Made by a program: the position numbers and the translations under genes
Origin: Mucilaginibacter sp. cycad4
Lineage (GTDB): Bacteria; Bacteroidota; Bacteroidia; Sphingobacteriales; Sphingobacteriaceae
Length of the DNA: 64,000 nucleotides
NCBI RefSeq assembly: GCF_034263275.1
Contig: NZ_CP139559.1
Coordinates: 5,084,001 to 5,148,000 of the forward strand
Direction of reading: 5' to 3'
In this document: positions 50,140 through 58,632 of the stretch, piece after piece
Layout: every line of letters begins with the position of its first letter
Position numbering within the stretch: the first letter of the stretch is position 1
The notes under the pieces: model-generated
The model's database searches: none
What the model was told of the DNA's origin: nothing
Seen by the model: only the letters and a program-made list of their open reading frames with translations

Positions 50140-51396
50140 TTATTTCAGCTTACTCAACGCCGCCTTCACCCTTGGTATCAAGGCTTCAATTTCGCTAAGC
50201 GGCGTTGCACCTACTGATGCACGGAACCAGTTCACTTCGTCGCCGGTACCGAAGGCAGAGAATGGAACAAAAGCAGCTCCTGCTTCTTTAATCAAATAGA
50301 AGTTGATATCTGCCGAGTCCTTCAACACTGTGCCATCAGGAGTGGTTTTGCCGCTGTAATCTATTTTTAGGGTAAGATAGATAGCGCCCATAGGCTCAAT
50401 AGAATCTACATTTAATCCGCTGGCTTTCATTTCCTGGAAACCTTCGTGTAAGGCGGTCAGGCTTGCCTGGATCTTTCCTTTTAAATCATCAAGGTAACTG
50501 TTTACATCAGCCTCATTGGTTAAAAATTTGGCCATAGCCATCTGCTCAGGCTTCGGCGACCATGCACCCATATGGCCTACGATAGCTTTCATATTTTCGA
50601 TAACCAGCTCCGGGCCAAAACCCCAACCCACACGTACGCCGGTAGCTGCAAAACATTTTGAGCCGCCATCAACAAAAATGGTGTAGTCCTTTAATTCAGG
50701 GCGAAGGGTTACCGGATCGTAATGCTTATGCTCACCAAAAGTTAATTGCGAGTAGATTTGATCGTATAGTAAATACAGCGGTTTCTCACCTGCAGCACGG
50801 CTCTTGTTTTCGGCAATTACAAGATCGCAGATCTCTTCCAGATCTTTCTTGCTGAACATAGTACCAGTAGGATTTAAAGGCGAACACAGCGCCAGTAAAG
50901 CTGCTCCTTTTAAATGCGGGCGGATATCATCTGCCGTAGGCATAAAATTATTTTCGGGAGCGGTAGGGATAATCACAGCCTCTGCGTTTAGCAAATCACT
51001 GTAATGATTATTGTTCCATGACGGTGCAGGGAAAACCACTTTTTCGCCGGGGTTAACTACCGCCAAAAATATAGAATAGATCAGCGGGCGCGAGCCACCT
51101 GAAATCAGGATCTGGTTAGGGGCATAGTCAAGACCTAAACTTCTTTGCAAAAAGCCACTTACACTCTCGCGCAGGTCAAGCATACCATCGGCAGCCGGGT
51201 AGTTGGTTTGATTATGATTATAGGCGTCGATGATCTTATCCTTTAATGGAGTTGGGATAGGATAAATATTGGAGTCGAAATCGCCGATGGTAAGGTTGGC
51301 GATATTCTGGCCTTGTCGTTTTAATTCGTTGATCTCGCCCGCAATCTTGATGATCTCCGAGCCATGTAAATTTTGAGCTAATAAAGAAACACTCAT
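50140..51396 (-). CDS. Class I/II PLP-dependent aminotransferase
   Basis: 418 aa. The PLP lysine is in IFVDGGSKCFAATGVRVGWG with the conserved Arg and Gly after it. Other marks: LALCSPLNPTGTMFSKKDLE (Asn-Pro-Thr-Gly), LYLLYDQIYSQLTFGEHKHY (Asp/Tyr contacting the cofactor) and QTNYPAADGMLDLRESVSGF. Related to aspartate/aromatic aminotransferases; the substrate is not readable. A TATCTTTG promoter box lies 22 bases upstream. It stands alone. Confidence 0.93.
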   Translation of the reverse strand: MSVSLLAQNLHGSEIIKIAGEINELKRQGQNIANLTIGDFDSNIYPIPTPLKDKIIDAYNHNQTNYPAADGMLDLRESVSGFLQRSLGLDYAPNQILISGGSRPLIYSIFLAVVNPGEKVVFPAPSWNNNHYSDLLNAEAVIIPTAPENNFMPTADDIRPHLKGAALLALCSPLNPTGTMFSKKDLEEICDLVIAENKSRAAGEKPLYLLYDQIYSQLTFGEHKHYDPVTLRPELKDYTIFVDGGSKCFAATGVRVGWGFGPELVIENMKAIVGHMGAWSPKPEQMAMAKFLTNEADVNSYLDDLKGKIQASLTALHEGFQEMKASGLNVDSIEPMGAIYLTLKIDYSGKTTPDGTVLKDSADINFYLIKEAGAAFVPFSAFGTGDEVNWFRASVGATPLSEIEALIPRVKAALSKLK

Positions 51397-51418
51397 GGAT
51401 TTATGTATTTATGAGCGG

Positions 51419-51426
51419 CAAAGATA
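51419..51426 (-). promoter_or_regulatory. -7 box of the aminotransferase gene (TATCTTTG)
   Basis: On the minus strand, fits TAnnTTTG 22 bases before the start codon. Confidence 0.6.
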
Positions 51427-51433
51427 GCCGATT

Positions 51434-51675
51434 GAGGTGAAAGGCGAAAGGATAAAGGCGAAAGGTTGGGAAGGAAGGCGAAAGGTTAAAGGCGAAAGGT
51501 TGGAAAGAGGTGAAAGCTAAAAGGTAAAAGGCGAAAGGTTGATCCGGTTATTATAAAAGCAGTATGGTCAAAAATACAAAAACCTTTTGCCTTTATCCTT
51601 TCCCCATTAACCTAAAAAGAAAGGTCAAAAGCATAAAAGAAAACCTTTTGCCTTTGACCTTTCGCCTTTAACCTA
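51434..51675. repeat. Degenerate tandem repeat array of AAAGGCGAAAGGTT units
   Basis: Left half (51434-51540) has at least six units such as AAAGGCGAAAGGTT. Right half (51577-51675) has the complementary units (AACCTTTTGCCTTT, ACCTTTCGCCTTTAACC). The two halves can pair. A shorter run recurs at 63844-63879. Confidence 0.8.
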
Positions 51676-51687
51676 ATCGCTACGCGA

Positions 51688-52422
51688 TTAAAGATACGCT
51701 TTGCGCAGTTTAATGATCCGCATCCAGTGCATGAGTTTCATCACGGGGTAAACCGGGTCTATCTCAAACCATTTAGCACCAAAATTGGCCTTGTTGGGGT
51801 GTTTGTGGTGATTGTTCTGAAACAATTCGCCCAGCATCAGAAAATCGAAGGGGGTTGTATTTTTTGATTTATCACCATTATCAAAGTTTTGATAACCGTA
51901 CTTGTGGCCGCACCAGTTAACAATAGCTCCATGAATAGGCCCCATTAAAAAGTGGATAGGAATCAGCAGGAACATCCACCAGGCAGTAGCAAATTCCACA
52001 TAAAATAAAATGTATAAAATACCGAACGAAATACGGGATACAATTGATGAACCTATTAAATCGACAAAGCGCCATTCAGGAATATTACCTTTAAAACGCT
52101 CCTCGGGCTCTTTTAGTTTCTTTACATGCAGGCTGTAACTTTTAGCCGTATATATCATCATCTGGAAAACATCCTTAAAAAAATGAGGCGAATGCGGATC
52201 CTTTTCGGTATCACTGTATGCATGGTGCTCACGGTGCATAATAGCATAGGCCCTGGGGTTTAAAAACGATGATCCCTGGCAAACATAAGTAAGCAGGTAA
52301 AACATTCCTTCGTAAAATTTATTGGTAGTGAACATTTTGTGCGATGCATACCTGTGCAGGAAGAACGTTTGGAAGAATAGCGACAGAAACCAGTGCGCTA
52401 TGAAGAATATGATAATAACCAT
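51688..52422 (-). CDS. Acyl-CoA desaturase-like membrane enzyme
   Basis: 244 aa. The three histidine boxes are present: FLHRYASHKMF, IMHREHHAYSDTEKDPHSPH and LGELFQNNHHKHPNKANFGA. Membrane segments surround them (IIFFIAHWFLSLFFQTFFLH; FGILYILFYVEFATAWWMFL). Such enzymes put a double bond (commonly delta-9) in fatty acyl chains using a di-iron centre. Shorter than eukaryotic homologues, usual for bacteria. A TATCTTTG box lies 36 bases upstream. Confidence 0.92.
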   Translation of the reverse strand: MVIIIFFIAHWFLSLFFQTFFLHRYASHKMFTTNKFYEGMFYLLTYVCQGSSFLNPRAYAIMHREHHAYSDTEKDPHSPHFFKDVFQMMIYTAKSYSLHVKKLKEPEERFKGNIPEWRFVDLIGSSIVSRISFGILYILFYVEFATAWWMFLLIPIHFLMGPIHGAIVNWCGHKYGYQNFDNGDKSKNTTPFDFLMLGELFQNNHHKHPNKANFGAKWFEIDPVYPVMKLMHWMRIIKLRKAYL

Positions 52423-52457
52423 TGAATTGTAGAAAATAGACTTATTTATAATCTTTC

Positions 52458-52465
52458 CAAAGATA
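52458..52465 (-). promoter_or_regulatory. -7 box of the desaturase gene (TATCTTTG)
   Basis: Minus-strand TAnnTTTG, 36 bases before the start. Confidence 0.55.
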
Positions 52466-52521
52466 CGATTTAAAGCCTTATAAAGTTTTTAATATGTGAA
52501 TAATGATAACAGCGCTAATAA

Positions 52522-52552
52522 AAAATGCCGTTCCTGGTATAGAAACGGCATT
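52522..52552. terminator. Terminator after the LLM oxidoreductase gene
   Basis: AAATGCCGTT/AACGGCATTT with an 11-base loop; 27 bases past the minus-strand stop. Confidence 0.7.
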
Positions 52553-52578
52553 TGCTTAAAAAAGTTATTTTACCGGGG

Positions 52579-53592
52579 TTATAATAATTCAAACTGTTCG
52601 GCTAATAAACGGTACGATTCCAGCCTGTCGTCAAAATTTTCGGTAATGGTAACGGCCATAATTTCATCTACCTCGTAATCATTGGCAAGCCAGGTTAATT
52701 TCAGCTTAAGCTCAGCCGGAGAGCCGGCAATTACACGGTAACGGTTATAGCGGATGCGGTCCTGTTCGGCGGGCGTATATTCCACATCCTTTACATCATC
52801 ATAGCTTAAGGGAACAATAGGCCCGCCTTTTTCAAACTGTAAAAAGCGGTGGTCCATAACGGCCTGGTGCTGTCTTACCTTTTCCGGATCTTCAGAACAG
52901 AAAATAAATACAGCTACGTTAGCCTGGGGCTGCTGCAGATCGTCAGATGCCTGAAACCGGTCTTTGTACATTTTAACACTTTCCGGGCCGCCATTAGGGT
53001 TAATAAAATGGGCGAAGGAAAAACCCATACCAAAATGCGCCGCAAATAAACCGCTTTGCCCGCTCGAGCTCAGTAGCCACATACCGGGTACGGTTTTAAC
53101 CTGCGGGATAGCCCTGATACGTGCCTGTACGGTTCCCGGCTCATAGGTATCATGAAAGTAATTTTGCAAATCGGCCAATTGTTCCACAAAATCCTGCTCC
53201 CTGAACTGGTTTGAAGGGTTAAGGGCTGCTGCTGTAATCCTGTCGGTACCCGGAGCGCGGCCCATACCCAGGTCAATCCGGCCGGGGAACAATGCCTCCA
53301 ACATCCGGAAGTTTTCGGCAACTTTAAGGGTGCTGTGATTTGGCATCATAATACCGCCCGACCCCATGCGCATGTTTTTGGTTTCGCCCGCCAGGTGAGC
53401 CAGTAGCACCTCGGGGGTTGAACCCGCTATAATACCCATATTATGATGTTCCGAAATCCAAAAGCGGGTATAGCCAAGGGTATCGGTATATTTTGCCAGT
53501 TGTATGGTTTCCTGTATGGCCTGCTCGGCAGTGGCGCCTTTTCTTATCGGCGACTGGTCGAGCACGCTTAGTCTGATCTTATTTATGCTCAT
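52579..53592 (-). CDS. LLM-class flavin-dependent oxidoreductase
   Basis: 337 aa from ATG 53592 (MSINKIRLSVLDQSPIRKGA). An in-frame GTG at 53607 is excluded because a TATTTTTG promoter box covers 53607-53614. The luciferase-like fold is seen in TLGYTRFWISEHHNMGIIAG, STPEVLLAHLAGETKNMRMG, SGGIMMPNHSTLKVAENFRM and RIDLGMGRAPGTDRITAAAL. It uses FMN or F420-like flavin; in this phylum FMN is expected. Substrate unknown. It stands alone. Confidence 0.92.
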   Translation of the reverse strand: MSINKIRLSVLDQSPIRKGATAEQAIQETIQLAKYTDTLGYTRFWISEHHNMGIIAGSTPEVLLAHLAGETKNMRMGSGGIMMPNHSTLKVAENFRMLEALFPGRIDLGMGRAPGTDRITAAALNPSNQFREQDFVEQLADLQNYFHDTYEPGTVQARIRAIPQVKTVPGMWLLSSSGQSGLFAAHFGMGFSFAHFINPNGGPESVKMYKDRFQASDDLQQPQANVAVFIFCSEDPEKVRQHQAVMDHRFLQFEKGGPIVPLSYDDVKDVEYTPAEQDRIRYNRYRVIAGSPAELKLKLTWLANDYEVDEIMAVTITENFDDRLESYRLLAEQFELL

Positions 53593-53606
53593 ATGTATTG
53601 TGAACA

Positions 53607-53614
53607 CAAAAATA
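53607..53614 (-). promoter_or_regulatory. -7 box of the LLM gene (TATTTTTG)
   Basis: Minus-strand TAnnTTTG ending 15 bases before ATG 53592; it fixes the start choice. Confidence 0.6.
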
Positions 53615-53707
53615 AGCGTCGGGTTGCAGGTGGGGTTTATACCAGGGCTTTTATGGCATTACGATTACTATTACCGCTGCATCAATTTTGCTCCTGATAA
53701 TAAAACA

Positions 53708-53730
53708 AGCCCCGCCGGAGAGGCGGGGCT
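53708..53730 (-). terminator. Terminator of nrdJ
   Basis: AGCCCCGCC/GGCGGGGCT with a 5-base loop and TGTTTTA on the minus strand, 46 bases past the stop. Confidence 0.8.
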
Positions 53731-53776
53731 AAACATAATTAACTATTTATAATTGATTTGAAAAAATCCGTATTGA

Positions 53777-56700
53777 TTACGAACAGCCCATTGAGTTGCC
53801 GCAGTTTAAGCATTTATAACAAGTGCCCGAACGTACTGTGGTATGCCCGCAAACGTTGCAGCTTGGAGCATCGCTTTGTACGCCCATACTAACATCGAAA
53901 GATAAGCCTTTTCTTTGAGCATTTACAGAATTATCTGAAGATTGGGCTGATGGGTGGTATATATTGGTTTCATCAGCATTAAAATCCTCATCACCCATTT
54001 GCGGGTTTCCCAATACGCCGTTTTTATCGGTAATGATGTGTACCAGGTCGGTGCGGTCCTGGTATTCATAGCCCAGCATTCTGAAAATATAATCGATAAT
54101 GGAGGTTGCACTTTTAATATTGGTATGCCCCACCACCATGCCGGCCGGCTCAAAACGGGTGAAAGTGAATTTTTCTACATACTCCTCCAGCGGAACACCG
54201 TATTGCAGGCCGATAGATACTGCAATGGCAAAACAGTTCATCAATGAGCGGAAGGTTGCACCCTCTTTATGCATATCCACAAAAATCTCGCCCAGGGTGC
54301 CGTCCTCATATTCGCCGGTGCGCACAAATACGGTTTGCCCGTCAATACTGGCTTTTTGCGTAAAGCCGCGGCGTTTGTATGGCAGGTGTTTCTTTTGCAC
54401 CACGCGCGAAAGCTGGCGCATAAAATTAGTATCCTTTGATTTTTCCATGATGGCCATAGCTGCTTCAATAACCTGCTCGGGTGTCAGGTCGCTCAGTTTT
54501 ACGTTGGCAGCTTCGCCTAATACTTCTTCAACCGTATCCAGCTTGTCATCAGCTTCTTCCTTAACATCTGATTTGGTTGAGAGCGGTTGAGATAGTTTAC
54601 AACCGTCACGATAAAGTGCGTTGGCTTTCAGGCCCAGCTTCCACGAAAGCTCATAGCAATCTTTGATCTCATCAACTTTAGCTTCGTTGGGCAGGTTGAT
54701 GGTTTTGGAGATAGCACCCGAAAGAAACGGCTGCGCCGAAGCCATCATTTTGATGTGCCCATGGGCATGGATGTACCGCTCTCCTTTTGCGCCGCATTTG
54801 TTGGCACAATCAAAAATAGGATAGTGATGTTGTTTCAGGTACGGGGCTCCTTCAATGGTCATGGTACCGCAGATATACTCATTAGCTTCTGCAATTTGTT
54901 TTTTGCTGAAACCAAGTGCGCGCAGCACGTTAAAATCCGGCGCATTATACTGCTCGGCCGTGATCCCCAACCGTTTCAAACATTCTTCGCCCAGCGACCA
55001 GATATTGAAGGCAAAGCTGATCTCAAAGGCAGATACCAGGCCCTTGTCCAATTTTTCCAGCTCATCATCATTAAAACCTTTGGCTTTAAGCGTATCTATA
55101 TTGATATGCGGCGCGCCTTTTAGGGTTGCTGCACCTTTAGCATAATTAACAATAGCGGTAACCTCATGATCCTGGTAACCTAAATTGCGCAAAGCCTCGG
55201 GTACGGCTTGGTTAATGATCTTGAAGTAACCGCCTCCCGATAGCTTTTTAAATTTTACCAGCGCAAAATCCGGCTCGATACCGGTAGTATCGCAATCCAT
55301 CACCAAACCGATAGTGCCCGTAGGGGCAATAACAGTAGTTTGCGCATTGCGGTAGCCATATTTTTCGCCCATTTCAACGGCCTTGTCCCAGGCGTTGCAG
55401 GCAGCCGAAAGCAGGTAATCGGGACAGATCTTTTGGTTGATGCCCGGAGGGGCAATTTCCAGACCCTCATAGTTTTCGGTAGAATTATAGGCGGCATAGC
55501 GATGGTTGCGCATCACCCTCATCATGTGCTCCTTGTTATCATTATAACAGCTGAAAGCACCCAGCTCGCGGGCCATTTCGGCCGAGGTTGCATAGGCAGT
55601 ACCAGTCATGATGGCGGTAATGGCACCGCCAATAGCACGGGCCTCATCGCTGTCATAAGGAATACCGTTCACCATCAGGGCCGAGCCCAGGTTGGCATAA
55701 CCAAGGCCAAGTGTGCGGTAATCATAGGATAATTGTGCTACCTCTTTTGATGGGAATTGCGCCATCAATACAGAGATTTCCAGTACAATAGTCCAGATGC
55801 GGCAGGCATGTTCAAAACCTTTTACATCAAATACGCGGGTTTGCGCATCAAAGAAATGGGCAAGGTTGATGGATGCCAGGTTGCAGGCTGTATTATCCAA
55901 AAACATATACTCCGAGCAAGGGTTAGAAGCGTTGATGCGGCCACCTTCGGGGCAGGTATGCCATTCGTTAATGGTACTATCAAACTGCACACCCGGATCG
56001 GCACAGGCCCATGCTGCAAATGCGATATCATCCCACAGTTTTTGCGACGATATGGATTTAACAGTTTTGCCGCTCATCCTGCTGGTTAAATTCCAGGCCG
56101 AGCCGGTTTTAAGCGCTGTAAAAAAACTGTTAGGAATGCGTACTGAGTTGTTGGAATTTTGACCGGATACCGTGCGGTAAGCCTCGCCTTCATAATCAGA
56201 CGAATAACCGGCTGCTATAAGGGCCGCTACTTTCTTTTCTTCTTCTACTTTCCAGTTCACAAAACCCTCAATTTCGGGGTGGTCCAGATCAAGACAAACC
56301 ATTTTGGCTGCCCGGCGGGTAGTTCCGCCCGACTTGATGGCCCCTGCTGCCCTGTCTCCAATTTTCAGGAATGACATCAGGCCTGATGAATAACCTCCTC
56401 CTGATAGCTTTTCGTTATCGCCGCGGATTTTAGAAAAGTTTGTGCCTACGCCCGATCCGTATTTAAAAATACGGGCCTCACGAACCCACAGGTCCATAAT
56501 GCCGCCCTCGTTCACCAAATCGTCATCAACAGAAAGGATGAAGCATGCATGAGGCTGCGGGCGTTCATATGCTGAGGTTGATTTACTCAGCTGTTCTGTT
56601 ACCGGGTCGACATAATAGTGCCCTTGCGGTTTGCCGGTAATTCCGTATGAGGTATGCAACCCTGTGTTGAACCACTGCGGCGAATTTGGGGCGGCCAGTT

Positions 56701-57106
56701 GCCCAACAATAGTATAAACTATTTCATCATAAAAGATCTCGGCATCTTTTGGTGAAGCAAAGTAACCATATCGCATGCCCCAGTCCTTCCAGCAGTTGGC
56801 CATGCGGTGGGCAACCTGTTTAATGCTTTTTTCTGATCCGGTTGTACCATCGGCCTGAGGTACGCCTGCCTTACGGAAATATTTTTGAGCCAGGATATCA
56901 GTAGCCACCTGCGACCAACCCGCCGGTACTTCAACATCGTTCATTTCAAACACAGCGTCGCCGGATGGATTGCGGATCACTGATGAGCGTTTTTCATATT
57001 TAAACAGGTCATAAACGCTGGTACCATCTTTGCTGAAATAGCGTTCGGCTCTGAGCCCCTTTTCTCCGCTTGTTGCGGGCGTCTTCCTGGTAATGTTTTT
57101 AGCCAT
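53777..57106 (-). CDS. nrdJ: Adenosylcobalamin-dependent (class II) ribonucleotide reductase
   Basis: 1109 aa. The catalytic barrel includes PQWFNTGLHTSYGITGKPQG, PHACFILSVDDDLVNEGGIM (first active-site Cys), GRINASNPCSEYMFLDNTAC (Asn-Pro-Cys-Ser-Glu, thiyl-radical Cys and Glu) and TVIAPTGTIGLVMDCDTTGI. A C-terminal domain ends with two Cys pairs, APSCNVCGHTTVRSGTCYKC and LNCGNSMGC, probably zinc-binding and involved in re-reduction. It makes deoxyribonucleotides independent of oxygen but needs vitamin B12. I looked for and did not see a cobalamin riboswitch in the 470 bases upstream. Confidence 0.96.
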   Translation of the reverse strand: MAKNITRKTPATSGEKGLRAERYFSKDGTSVYDLFKYEKRSSVIRNPSGDAVFEMNDVEVPAGWSQVATDILAQKYFRKAGVPQADGTTGSEKSIKQVAHRMANCWKDWGMRYGYFASPKDAEIFYDEIVYTIVGQLAAPNSPQWFNTGLHTSYGITGKPQGHYYVDPVTEQLSKSTSAYERPQPHACFILSVDDDLVNEGGIMDLWVREARIFKYGSGVGTNFSKIRGDNEKLSGGGYSSGLMSFLKIGDRAAGAIKSGGTTRRAAKMVCLDLDHPEIEGFVNWKVEEEKKVAALIAAGYSSDYEGEAYRTVSGQNSNNSVRIPNSFFTALKTGSAWNLTSRMSGKTVKSISSQKLWDDIAFAAWACADPGVQFDSTINEWHTCPEGGRINASNPCSEYMFLDNTACNLASINLAHFFDAQTRVFDVKGFEHACRIWTIVLEISVLMAQFPSKEVAQLSYDYRTLGLGYANLGSALMVNGIPYDSDEARAIGGAITAIMTGTAYATSAEMARELGAFSCYNDNKEHMMRVMRNHRYAAYNSTENYEGLEIAPPGINQKICPDYLLSAACNAWDKAVEMGEKYGYRNAQTTVIAPTGTIGLVMDCDTTGIEPDFALVKFKKLSGGGYFKIINQAVPEALRNLGYQDHEVTAIVNYAKGAATLKGAPHINIDTLKAKGFNDDELEKLDKGLVSAFEISFAFNIWSLGEECLKRLGITAEQYNAPDFNVLRALGFSKKQIAEANEYICGTMTIEGAPYLKQHHYPIFDCANKCGAKGERYIHAHGHIKMMASAQPFLSGAISKTINLPNEAKVDEIKDCYELSWKLGLKANALYRDGCKLSQPLSTKSDVKEEADDKLDTVEEVLGEAANVKLSDLTPEQVIEAAMAIMEKSKDTNFMRQLSRVVQKKHLPYKRRGFTQKASIDGQTVFVRTGEYEDGTLGEIFVDMHKEGATFRSLMNCFAIAVSIGLQYGVPLEEYVEKFTFTRFEPAGMVVGHTNIKSATSIIDYIFRMLGYEYQDRTDLVHIITDKNGVLGNPQMGDEDFNADETNIYHPSAQSSDNSVNAQRKGLSFDVSMGVQSDAPSCNVCGHTTVRSGTCYKCLNCGNSMGCS

Positions 57107-57339
57107 AGTTTTTACAGATTATGATAAAATTAACTAAGTAGATCCAACACTAAAAAGGTTTAGGGGGTTTTAAGTCAAATCTATTAGTATGCTAAATAGT
57201 ATAATAGCCGGAGTTTTCCACAGGGTTGGAATAACATGCATCCCTTGTTCTTATGCAAGAGAATTTAATTGATTTTTAAACACTTGCAGTGTTGATAATT
57301 AAGAATTGATGTACTTTTTAAGAAAAAAGGCACCTGCTG
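57107..57339. other. Upstream region of nrdJ
   Basis: AT-rich. Contains a -7 candidate at 57176 and a short imperfect dyad around TATTAGTATGCTAAATAGTA. No cobalamin-riboswitch core or clear NrdR box pair was seen. Confidence 0.35.
57176..57183 (-). promoter_or_regulatory. Candidate -7 box of nrdJ (TAGATTTG)
   Basis: Minus-strand TAnnTTTG, 70 bases before the start; no clear TTG at the -33 position. Confidence 0.4.
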
Positions 57340-57484
57340 GCGCAAGTCTTGTGTGGTGGCTTGGAGAGCAGCTGACTTGTGACTTTTAAACTATTTTTAG
57401 GACAAGACAGAACGCTAAATCCTATTATAAGTTTACGCAACGCACAAGTCACCAACCGCTTAGATCTCTGCTCAAGACTTGCGC
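57340..57484. repeat. Long inverted repeat (GCGCAAGTCTTG)
   Basis: GCGCAAGTCTTG (57340-57351) and CAAGACTTGCGC (57473-57484) pair perfectly; the inside continues with weaker pairing (GAGAGCAG with CTCTGCTC; GTGACTT with AAGTCAC). A related half-arm is at 34871. Confidence 0.65.
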
Positions 57485-57513
57485 TAAAAATGTATTTCCT
57501 GCGGAGATGAAAA

Positions 57514-57544
57514 CAAAAAGCCCTCAGAATTACTCCGAGGGCTT
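57514..57544 (-). terminator. Terminator of the ComA-like gene
   Basis: AAGCCCTC/GAGGGCTT with an 11-base loop and a T-rich tail on the minus strand, 33 bases past the stop. Confidence 0.85.
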
Positions 57545-57576
57545 GGGTTAATTGTTATATTAAGATCAGTCAACAA

Positions 57577-58338
57577 TTACATCTCTAAAAAATGGTCGAA
57601 AGTATCGCTGCGGATACCCAGCCTTAAGGTTTCCAATGGGATGATGTCAGTAGGTGCGATATTGCCGAGGCTCACGTTTGCACCAATCAGTTTAATGAAC
57701 CAAACCTGTTGTGCTTTTTGAGGGGCTTCCCAAATGATAGTCCCTTCGGGAATCTGGGTCAGGATCTCATCAATCAACCCCTGGCGTACCTCTCCCGAAT
57801 CACGATAGATACCCACGTTGCCGCTTTCACGTGCTTCGGCAATAACTTTCCATGAGCCGGCTTCAATTTCTGCATTCATCAGTTTGATCCATTTATAAGG
57901 AGCGAAGATCTTTTGAACATCTTTTGAGCCCACTTCGGATATTACTGTAACCTGTTTGGCCAGCTCGCTGATATAGTTGCATTTTACATCATGCTCTATC
58001 GTGATCGAACCGTCGGATACCTCGCAATGTTCCAGCTGGTATTTATCCAGTAAACGGCGGTAATCGTCAAACTGGTTACGCACTATAAAGGCCTCAAACA
58101 AGGTGCCCCCAAAATAAACAGGGATCCCGGCCTCGCGGTAGAGCTTTAGTTTTTGTTCAAGATTAGGTGTTACATATGACGTAGCCCAACCTAATTTTAC
58201 AATGTCGGTGTACGGGCCGCCAACTTCAATAAAATCTTCAACCTGGCGCAAACTGAGGCCTTTATCCATCACCATGGTAATGCCTTTATCACGTGGTTTA
58301 GTTGTACGATCAGGAAGATGATTGATAGTGTAGTTCAT
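57577..58338 (-). CDS. comA: Phosphosulfolactate synthase-like protein (ComA family)
   Basis: 253 aa, the normal size. Family marks: KPRDKGITMVMDKGLSLRQV, VGGPYTDIVKLGWATSYVTP, IPVYFGGTLFEAFIVRNQFD, CEVSDGSITIEHDVKCNYIS, VISEVGSKDVQKIFAPYKWI and ESGNVGIYRDSGEVRQGLID. ComA joins phosphoenolpyruvate and sulfite to make phosphosulfolactate, the first step to coenzyme M in methanogens. No comB or comC neighbour is seen, so the pathway here is unclear; sulfolactate or sulfonate metabolism are options. Confidence 0.88.
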   Translation of the reverse strand: MNYTINHLPDRTTKPRDKGITMVMDKGLSLRQVEDFIEVGGPYTDIVKLGWATSYVTPNLEQKLKLYREAGIPVYFGGTLFEAFIVRNQFDDYRRLLDKYQLEHCEVSDGSITIEHDVKCNYISELAKQVTVISEVGSKDVQKIFAPYKWIKLMNAEIEAGSWKVIAEARESGNVGIYRDSGEVRQGLIDEILTQIPEGTIIWEAPQKAQQVWFIKLIGANVSLGNIAPTDIIPLETLRLGIRSDTFDHFLEM

Positions 58339-58480
58339 TGTAATTATTTGTTATAGCCTATAACTAAAAGTTCTAACGGGGCAAAGGTCGCAACAAATAT
58401 GCAGATGTGCAAATTTCAAATGTTAAATGATTTTAAAGCTCATGGTAAATTCATTGTTGTTGATAGTGAGTGGTTGATTG

Positions 58481-58618
58481 GGTTGATTAGGTGAGTGGTT
58501 TGATATGCTTTGATCTTGCGGCCATGCGTTTATCTTAAAACACGAAAAGACACATATTTTTATGCGTCTTTTCATGCTTTACCTTATTTAAGAGATAGAA
58601 CCATTCACCTAATCAACC
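58481..58618. repeat. Inverted repeat flanking a terminator
   Basis: GGTTGATTAGGTGAGTGGTT (58481-58500) pairs with AACCATTCACCTAATCAACC (58599-58618) with one mismatch. A further partial direct copy (TGAGTGGTTGATTGGG) precedes it. Confidence 0.7.
58544..58573. terminator. Terminator after the TPR gene
   Basis: GAAAAGACACATA/TATGCGTCTTTTC, 4-base loop, T-rich on both strands. Confidence 0.7.
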
Positions 58619-58632
58619 ATTCACCAGTCTCC

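Noticed and set aside
53923..56374. Multiple frames on both strands within the nrdJ gene
   Set aside because: Explained by codon bias of nrdJ; none has a domain.
57107..57339. Cobalamin riboswitch upstream of the B12-dependent reductase
   Set aside because: No B12-box-like core or typical arrangement of stems was seen.
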